Positions 56,435 to 64,000 of a DNA stretch of 64,000 nucleotides are shown here, piece after piece; position 1 is the stretch's first letter; every line of letters begins with the position of its first letter. The stretch is taken from contig JACAAK010000010.1 in assembly GCA_025093985.1 (NCBI GenBank), positions 1,513,501 to 1,577,500 of the forward strand, given 5' to 3'. The stretch is from Calvatia gigantea. Taxonomy: Eukaryota > Basidiomycota > Agaricomycetes > Agaricales > Lycoperdaceae. Below the pieces are notes generated by a model that worked only from the letters and a program-made list of their open reading frames with translations, was not told where the DNA came from and made no database searches. Position numbers and translations under genes: made by a program.

Positions 56435-59173
56435 ACCTACTAACACATGAACAGACCAGAACAAGGTGAAAGTCGTGAAAGTAACTGCCCAACCAGAGTA
56501 TTTTAACAAACCTTTTCATAGGCATGACGTTAACTTATTCTCACAAACACCCATAAATAGAACGGAGCATTCAGGTTCCTACTTTGATCTCAGGGTACTG
56601 CGCCGGTTGTCTGCTAGTTTCGGCCTCTTCCCTCCAGCTGTGCACATCGCCCCTCAAGCTTCAAGCTTCAAGAGCTGCTCGCATAAATGACACCGAGCTT
56701 CTTTTCTGAATTGCGATGTTTAAGCGGCAATAACTCGCTCCACAAAAATAACACCTCCCACCCATGTCCACTCCAGATAGGAGATGAAAACGTCACCGTA
56801 GATGCTAAACCATAACCGATGGACCAAGACAAAGTGCGGAGGAGTCCCACCAGCCAAGATTTTGGAAACCACGCCTCCCCTTTACAGATTTTTTACCTTT
56901 GGCTGTTCATGGTTCGAGTGGCCACTGAAGCGACTCGTTAGCGAGTTCTTGGCAACGGCACGTCCACACCTCACCTCGAACCTGATCTGCGTGACAGCCC
57001 TGCAAGCTATCCCTTTTCCGACATCTATGGGAGTCTCAGGAACGGTGGGGCATTCAAAATGTGACTTTTCCTCTCTTTCCCTTCGACACACAGATTCCGG
57101 AGTATCCGTACCTAGTCCTATATAATATTTTTGTGGTGCCTTGAACGCCTTGCTCCACCTCTACTTATCTTCATATGGTGAGCTTAAAACCACAACAAAA
57201 GCCTTTCCAACTGCACCCGTACTTATAGGCGCCGCAACCGCCCTTGGTAACGACGTAAGGAATGGTCCGGTGTCCGGAGTTTTCTGAAGGTCTTTTACTA
57301 GGTTCATTTCCTCACGTGAATTAAAATTTGCCACCTTCTATGCTCCATGCTCGCAATCTCCCTCCAGCCGAAGACGCCCATCCCCGTTGTCTCAGTCGAC
57401 TGAACAAAAGAAGAAGGGGGGATCTATACCTTTGACTCGCCAAGGCCGCCAAGGGTGTTACCTGCCGTAAACTACTCTTGAATTATACTCAGTACTATCA
57501 CTCTTCACCTGTTGGCCACTTTTTTAGGATTTTCCCTCTTACTCCTTCCGCGCTCCACGTTTTCTCTCAAAATCTCGTACACTCATGCGCAAATATCTCT
57601 ATTCTATGAATATGAATTTTTGAAGATTTTATATTAACAGACAGTCGCGTCGGAGCAGTTCCGGTGAGCGCAAGTCCGTTTTTTCGGCTGTTGGCCACCC
57701 TCTGTCACCACTGTCACAATCTGCTTTCCAAACTTGAATTATCGGAGCTTAAGTCAACGTATCAAACTGAAAAATCGCAGACATATTCACTGGTATGTAC
57801 CCAGATCTTCACGGGATCGGAAAAGATGTGAGAAATCGCTGCAAAAATGACGGTCTGATGAGGGCCCCTCCTTACAATTATTTTTTTCCTGACTCTCCAC
57901 TGAAGCCTCCCACTAAAATTCTGGTATGGTCAGATTCTATGCTACCGGGGCTGTGTACATTCTGAATTCTGGGCCAGTGCGCGCAAGGGGGAAGGAGAAA
58001 ACATGGGGTGGCCAACAGCCGGCAAGTGGCCAACAGGTGAAGAATCATAGTATAAAAATGCCTCCGCCGCAGTGTTGGGCAAGCTGTTTAATTCTTGGTC
58101 CCATAACCGAGCCAAAGTTACCGAAACCTGGCGACCCATTGCGGTTTGATGGACCACTAACTGGCCTTGCCCACCATTAGATTTGAAGACAGGCTGAGGT
58201 TAGGAAGGGATGCTTTGAATGCACGACGACTGGGGTTCGAGCTGTAGCAGGGCAGAAGACCTCGGGCAACCTGCCTCGGAGATTTATCACACGGTCTCGA
58301 GCTGTCAAGCCGTCAGGGCCCTTATAGAAAAGGTTATGGGTCCACCAAAGTTATAACTGGTTGGGAACTGCAACTGTAACCATTACCTATCGAACCTGTT
58401 TGTCAACGCCCAATGCTCCGCCGACGCCAGGAAATCAGAGCCAACACGATTCCCTGAACCTCTTCCAATGTATAAACTTCTCCCTGCCCCCAACGCTTTT
58501 AATATCCTGGTAGTTTCCGCGCAATACCTCAGTCCTGGAGATATGTGTATCAGCATCGCCGGTGCAACCCAGGTAAAGCCCTCAACGTTCAAAGTTCAAC
58601 ATCCGTCACCTTCCAAGCTTAAATGTGAACATTCCTTTTAGATTCCCTGTAATGTACTGCCTCCCTGGTAACCAGAATTCGACTCACGCAAAATCACTTC
58701 AGGTAAAGCAAACCACCTCTGCTGCTCGGTCGCTTTCGATAACAGCATGTAAATTGTCCAATTCCAGTGGTGCGATCCTTTATGCAATGATATTCCTGCC
58801 CCTCCTCCTTCTCAAAGGAGTCCTCTGTAAGCACCCATGGTATCACGAGTCTGAACCTACCCTGACAGCGATGAGGCTCCGGAATTGCAGGACCTTCCCA
58901 GGCTGTAAGTATTGAGTCACACCTCCTTGACTGGCACCCCACTCACACCGATTATAGATCCCCTGTTATCCCATTCGCACTAGTTAAACCTTACAACCCC
59001 ACCCATGCGATTTAAATAGGCTGGCCCGGCACCACTTGCCGCAACCTTAGCCCTGACCGCTCCGTGTAAGTCTCAGGCTGAATGCTCAAGGGCGCAGAAA
59101 ACTGACCATTTTGAAACTAGAGAGCTATGTGGGAATTTAAGTGCTATCCAATCTGAACCTTTTGTTCAACCCC
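56435..59173. other. Long intergenic stretch, no gene recognised
   Basis: About 2.7 kb. The first 300 bases are the upstream region of the SYG1-like gene. From about 57120 to 57900 the sequence is pyrimidine-rich with few open frames. No domain or repeat recognised in 58000-59170. Confidence 0.4.
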
Positions 59174-60260
59174 TCAAACAGAAACCCTCTTTTCCCCCGC
59201 AACCGCCTCTGCCATCTCTCCAAGTGTTTCAAATCTCCAGGTCCACCTCCTAGTTCCCTCAGGCACATTTTTACAAGTGACGGCACCCGGCCTATCGATC
59301 CAAACACTTGTTAGTCCCATTTGATGCGCTGGTTCATGGTCATGCTCCAAACTCTGCGCAACAACTAACACCTTCTTTTTGACCTCATCTCTATTTAGCC
59401 CCAAATCGCCTAGTAAGGCAGGATCCGTCCGGATGCACTCCAACGCGTTAAGGAATCCCCCTAACGCAGGCTTGTAACACTTGTTGTCTTGAGCGGTGAG
59501 GACCAGCGAGAATGGAGAACGTGAGTTTGGTGTTTCTTGAGGATGCCAGTATTTGGCATAGGGGAGTTTTTGCTTTTCGGTCGCAGTAGATGGAGAATTG
59601 GGCTTGGTGTAGGCTGCGAGCTCTTGGGGGTTTGTGGCTGGAGCGCCAGTGGAGAGCTTTGCATGGGTGTAACGGAAGGAGTCGTGATCGACGTTGGAGA
59701 GTACAACTAACTTGTAGTCCTTCGCTAACTCATGGAGAGCGGCAGAACTATCCGGGAATACTGACCAATCTTGGACCGATCGACCAAAGGCTACGTGTGG
59801 ATTTGTGGTGGTGGGTGACGGCGCAGAAGGTAGCTGTCCCGAAGTAGATGGTCCAGCCGAGCTGCTTGCAGATCCTGCGGCTGTTGCCGTACTACCATCC
59901 AGAGTTGAAGTATTACCACCGCCATTCCCCGATTGTGACTTCAACCTCTCTTCCAAAACTTCAGAAATCTTGGCAAGAAGATCAGAATAAAGCATCTCGG
60001 GGAACTGTGCTTCGAGGTCACGCTCGACGGCTGCGTATGCAGTTAAAGCATCCTTCCGATCCCATCCCTGGGATGCGGGATACTTGTCGAGGAGCGGCTT
60101 GAGCCCATTGTATATCCCAGATTCCCAATCCTGAAGTTTAATTTACACGATCAGAATACATAGCCTTCTCGAGAGCGGGGGAACGGACCGCAAGTGTGCC
60201 ATAGACATCAAAAACGAGAGCTTTGTAGTCAGTCAACTTGGGCTCTCCAACAACGGACAT
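59174..60260 (-). CDS. HAD-superfamily hydrolase (haloacid dehalogenase type II-like)
   Basis: Two exons (60189-60260 and 59174-60130) encode 342 residues. MSVVGEPKLTDYKALVFDVYGTLADWE carries HAD motif I (DVYGTL, nucleophile Asp18 with the variant Tyr in place of the second Asp, as in haloacid dehalogenases). Motif II is KLVVLSNVDHD, motif III the Lys in KPALGGFLNAL, and motif IV the acidic part of VVAQSLEHDHEPAHQMGLTSVWIDR. The lack of the second Asp in motif I points to dehalogenase-like rather than phosphatase chemistry; that is inference from the family. A Ser/Thr/Gly-rich insertion of about 50 residues (SGNGGGNTSTLDGSTATAAG and on) sits in the cap region and is probably a disordered loop. 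The only intron is 60131-60188. Confidence 0.88.
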
Positions 60261-62166
60261 TGTTGGTCGAATTTCAAACACAGGATGGGAGGGCGGTTGG
60301 TGTTGTGCCGGCTGACCGTCAAACAGAATTTATACATTCCAAAACTTAGATATCATAGACGTCGGTGCTGCAGAAGTGAGATATGACGTCATAAGACAAC
60401 TTGCCCCAGCTTCTTTTTCCCAAGCGATTTTAGAAAACCAGCGCAGCAGGGCAGCCACACGTGGAATGGGTTACAATACAGTAAGAGAATGACCGTGCTC
60501 AGAAGCGAGAGGGACCATCAAAGTGAGTCAGTAGGATCCCCGGGAAGATGTCCGAGCCCGAATGCACCACGAGAAAGGTTTGTCAGCGTTGGAGAGCTGC
60601 AAAGTGAACCAGAATATGAGCGCGTCACATAGCTGACCGCAAATCCCCGGTCAACCAGAAACTCAGATCCGACATCAATTTGCTTTTCGCCTTTGACCTC
60701 GGCACTTGATTTCTTTCATTCTGAATCCTTCAGTAGTGCTGCCTCTCCTATCCTCCGCCACAATAGTTGAGAAGGCACAAGATTTTAATCCACGTGCTTT
60801 GTGCATTGGCATAGAACTCTATTTTAGTACCTCACTTTAGCTTGCTACTGCCATCGTAACCCTATCATACAAGCTCAGAGCGGTTTGAGATTTGCTTGTG
60901 TTGCTAAGTTTACTGGTAATTAACGACCATGGCGGAACTGATTTGGGTTCAAAGCTTTGCCAGCAGTTACCATTCCTGCTACCTGGCTTGGCAAATCACT
61001 AGCATCTGCCAAACACACTGGACCAGTGGCAAGTTGCGATGTTTAGAATGTCATTGCATTTTCGAATCAATCGCCTCCGGAATCCCTTCGAAACATCAGC
61101 TGAGGAAGGCTGTGTGCATTGTCTTAGCCAAGTTAGAGATCCATCTAAAGTGCCCCTTATCAGGTATATCTACACATCTCAAAGACCCTGTAGAGCTAAA
61201 CTTGAAGGTGGTGGTAGTAAAAGGGCTTTCAACGTGGTCAGAGGTTGATTTGTGGTAACATGGGTGCACTTGTCGTTCGGCCGAATGCCTGGCAAGCACT
61301 CGCTGCGACTTGTAAGTCATGGCTTGAGTTGGAGACGTGACACAGCTGCAGGTATTTGGAAACGGGAACCTGATTAGGAAAGGGTATGAAATCAGAAAGA
61401 CGAGTTGGCGGGGAGAAACTGTAACTCTTCTTCCGCGACAGCCTCAATATTGTAGCGGTGCCTGGAGCGCCAAATCCCTGACTCTGGGTTAGCAAAACAC
61501 TTTTAATTACAAATGTATATGGGTAGTTTTTGAAATGGTTAAAGAATACATTTGAGCTACAATTTTCCTGATTCCCAGGCGCGGTATTCTGCCAACAAAT
61601 TATTAAACTGGTCCGCACAAGGATAAAACGCCAAAATGGGGAGAGATCACACCCGCACTAAGAACAAGAAAATTGGGCTCTATTTATCTCTGGACGCTTT
61701 CGGCACAATTGTGGAGACGAAATTGGAGGGAGATCACGTCCGCATTTCTTTTCCCACGAAATGATGCACATCATTGACAGAAAACATATCCGTTTGTTGC
61801 CGGCACAGCCCTCCTCTTGCTTCGCAGAGTCGGGGAATATCTCGAGTCCACCGCATCCCCTTTGTTGCCCTGTTTAGTGAGGCCGATGTTGACACCACCC
61901 GGCGGTCACGGGCGTTCATATCTCACCAACCATCCTTGTGCTGCCAGGTTCTAGAAATAGATAGCTCATGGATCCCCGAATGGGGCTCAGATGTTTATTA
62001 CCGAACTTTATGCGGTGTACCTTAGGGCAGTGTAGGTGTTTTGCCAACTGCCAGCTGGACCCTGTTGACTGACTGTGCTATGCATGGTGTCAACCTATCC
62101 CGGTTATAAGAAGAACCCAGGACCCAGTTTTGTATTCTTGTTCTGGGGTGATACCGCAAACACACC
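60261..62166. other. Intergenic stretch between two divergent genes
   Basis: About 1.9 kb shared upstream region of the HAD hydrolase (minus) and the receptor gene (plus). Open frames at 60929-61618 on both strands show no domain and are not called. Confidence 0.4.
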
Positions 62167-63871
62167 ATGACTTCCCCCGCCGACAAGTTCGAGTTTGGCA
62201 CGCGCCTGGGTATCTTCCTCTCAGTAGAAGCATCACTGTTGGTCATTCCTCGAGGAGGCGTTAATCGGTTTACTTATGAATCTTGGGCAGGCTTTCAGCT
62301 ATCTCAGTGTCGATTATCTTATGCTATACTGGCGTGAGTGTGTGCCCTTGTCCTTTGCGGGGGTTAACTGACATCGCTTTAGCACAAGCTGTTAAAGAAA
62401 GCCCGAGCACGGCGAGCGATCAGGAAACTTCATGCGAATATTGGGCTTTCCCCCATAGACGCGACCGACTCTTTAGGCTTTGCTAATCTCATGGTTGCGG
62501 AATTGATTCAAGCCCTCGGCGCATTACTCAACCTCAAATGGGTGACAGATGGTGTAAGCTGCACAACGCATTCCCGTCAGATCACAGGAACCTCTGATAC
62601 AAACAAACCAGTTTATCACGGAAGGCGCTCTCTGCACTGCGCAAGGTCGCTTGAAGCAAGTTGGCGACGTTGGAGTTGCATTATTGTGAGTTCCCTTAAC
62701 GTTCTAGTGCCACGGGAAAACTCTGACTCCTGTTTAACTATAGTTCACTTGTGAGCCAAATTTTACACAGGCGTCGGGGCGTAGAACTCATAAAGCTCAG
62801 GTTATTGCGTTCGACACATTTTTCATGCTCTCCTTCGGATGGCGTGCCCCAAGGCGGATAGCTTCTTGGTCCCTCGTTGGTGTCGGTCTCTTCATTATCT
62901 TGGTCATGGCAATTGGAAGTGGTGTCAATAGCGGAAAGAATCCTCCTTATTACGGAAACACCAAGTACTGTAAGATCCTCGCCTTCATTTGTCGTCATGG
63001 GCCCAACACAATTTATACAGGGTGCTGGATTCGGCCGGAATACAAAATTGAACGCATAGTATTCGAGTATCTCTGGATGTGGGTTGCCGCATTCACCATG
63101 CTCATCCTTTACGGACTTATAGCGCTCGTTATGCATGGCTACATCGTCGTTGAGGGAAAAAGGATACGGTTGAGGAATGAAGATGATAAACAGGCCACTA
63201 TGGCACTAGGAACGAGTTCAGAGGTTGGCGAGGATGAGAAGGCGAACAAGCTGGTCGCAAACATGATGCTTTTGTGAGGATTTTACTTCCTTTCAACTTT
63301 AATAAAAATTAACATGCTACGATTATCCAGCTATCCTGCTGTTTACATTTTCTGCGTTCTTCCAGTCAGCATTGTACGCTGGCTTGACTTTCGCGGCCAC
63401 ACGGTCTCTCCTGCTGCCACAATCTTCTCCAGCGTTGTCTTTTCGCTCTCTGGGTTCTTCAATGTCCTGTTATTCAAGTTCACCCGCCCAGCGCTAATTT
63501 CAGGCGACAACCTTGACCCCCCTTCCCGACCCGATCTCCCGACTTTAATGCCATTGGTTCCAAGTCATCATCCAGACCCACCTGCTGGTGCTGGGGGTAC
63601 AACCTATAGGCCCACTGGGTTTGGAATGTTGCCTGATGACTCTGAAATACCAAGTCCTGTTGTCACGTCTCCTGCTTCCGAGACTTCCGCTGTCAAATAT
63701 GCCCGGGCTCATGCCCGGTCCCAGACTACCTCCAGTTCCGGCACGAGACCGAGAACACAGGAATCCTTGAGGCCAGGCTCGCGAGACACTGCGCCGCCCC
63801 TGAGGTCTTTTGGAAGTCTTGAAGGTTCTGCATCTGTTCGTGCTCCTGGACTTGGGCATTTGCCAGAGTAG
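62167..63871 (+). CDS. Git3/cAMP-receptor-like G protein-coupled receptor
   Basis: The start ATG at 62167 gives MTSPADKFEFGTRLGIFLSVEASL. Exons 62167-62237, 62291-62333, 62383-62553, 62612-62685, a 7-base exon 62744-62750, 62801-~62969 and two more join in frame. Seven hydrophobic segments follow: LSAISVSIILCYTG; FANLMVAELIQALGALLNLKWVTDG; ALCTAQGRLKQVGDVGVALFSLVIAFDTFFMLSF; IASWSLVGVGLFIILVMAI; VFEYLWMWVAAFTMLILYGLIALVMH; YPAVYIFCVLPVSIVRWL; and AATIFSSVVFSLSGFFNVLLFKFTRP. The third segment holds two helices. The intracellular C-terminal tail is about 110 residues, Ser/Pro-rich, and ends GLGHLPE. The layout matches fungal glucose/cAMP-type receptors, which signal through a G-alpha protein to adenylate cyclase. 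The ligand is unknown. Confidence 0.83.
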
Positions 63872-64000
63872 AAGCAATGTCAGGTTGTAATATACCTCCG
63901 GTTGGGTCTGCTTCTCTTGTACACTAGCATTATTTTGGATTCGGGGGTCGTGTAAGCTCAATAATGAACATTATCTGTCTATAAGCCGGTTTGTCATTCG

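Noticed and set aside
60929..61618. Open frames on both strands between the HAD and receptor genes
   Set aside because: Composition and translation show no domain or membrane pattern; taken as chance.

Overview
This window reads as nuclear DNA of an Agaricomycete (mushroom-forming basidiomycete). Genes are dense, short and split by many introns of about 45-70 bp with GT-AG ends. The content fits such a fungus: an AA9 lytic polysaccharide monooxygenase, a Git3-like seven-TM receptor, a Tpo1-type MFS transporter, an F-box/LRR protein, a GT61 glycosyltransferase and a Copia retrotransposon. No bacterial features, CRISPR arrays, rRNA or convincing tRNA genes were seen.

Layout. 1-15 kb: the 3' part of a GT61 glycosyltransferase, an MFS drug/polyamine antiporter, an RMD1/DUF155 protein, an F-box protein, mitochondrial HSP10, LSM8 on the minus strand, and an intact RNase H-like gene on the minus strand. 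Between about 2.9 and 11.4 kb the genes keep conserved protein sequence and splice sites but are repeatedly broken by what look like single extra bases. Because HSP10 is affected, unpolished sequence is a serious alternative to true pseudogenes.

15-34 kb: a transposon-rich accessory block. A locus with RNase H-like copies, locally duplicated, was hit by an LTR retrotransposon (outer element, plus strand, 5-bp target duplication GCGTG). Its right LTR was later hit by a second, intact Copia element in the opposite direction (410-bp LTRs, target duplication ACGCT). The unoccupied form of both target sites can be read elsewhere in the window, so the order of events follows from the sequence. Three of the four RNase H copies are broken.

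34-47 kb: a DMT-type sugar-phosphate/nucleotide-sugar transporter, remnants of a membrane protein, an RmlD/MAT2B-like reductase, an arrestin-like protein, and VPS16 (13 exons, intact). 47-52.7 kb: an intact AA9 monooxygenase and a decayed AA9 paralogue, enclosed by three copies of a ~450-bp repeat. 52.7-64 kb: a SYG1/XPR1-type SPX-EXS phosphate transporter, a HAD-family hydrolase and a Git3-like receptor.

The conserved genes (VPS16, LSM8, HSP10, SYG1, RMD1, DMT transporter) are ordinary cell machinery and form no shared pathway or cluster. I found no convincing new multi-gene system. The strongest unusual signals are the nested retrotransposons with their readable empty sites, the decaying RNase H family, the repeat-bounded AA9 duplication and the run of apparent one-base insertions.
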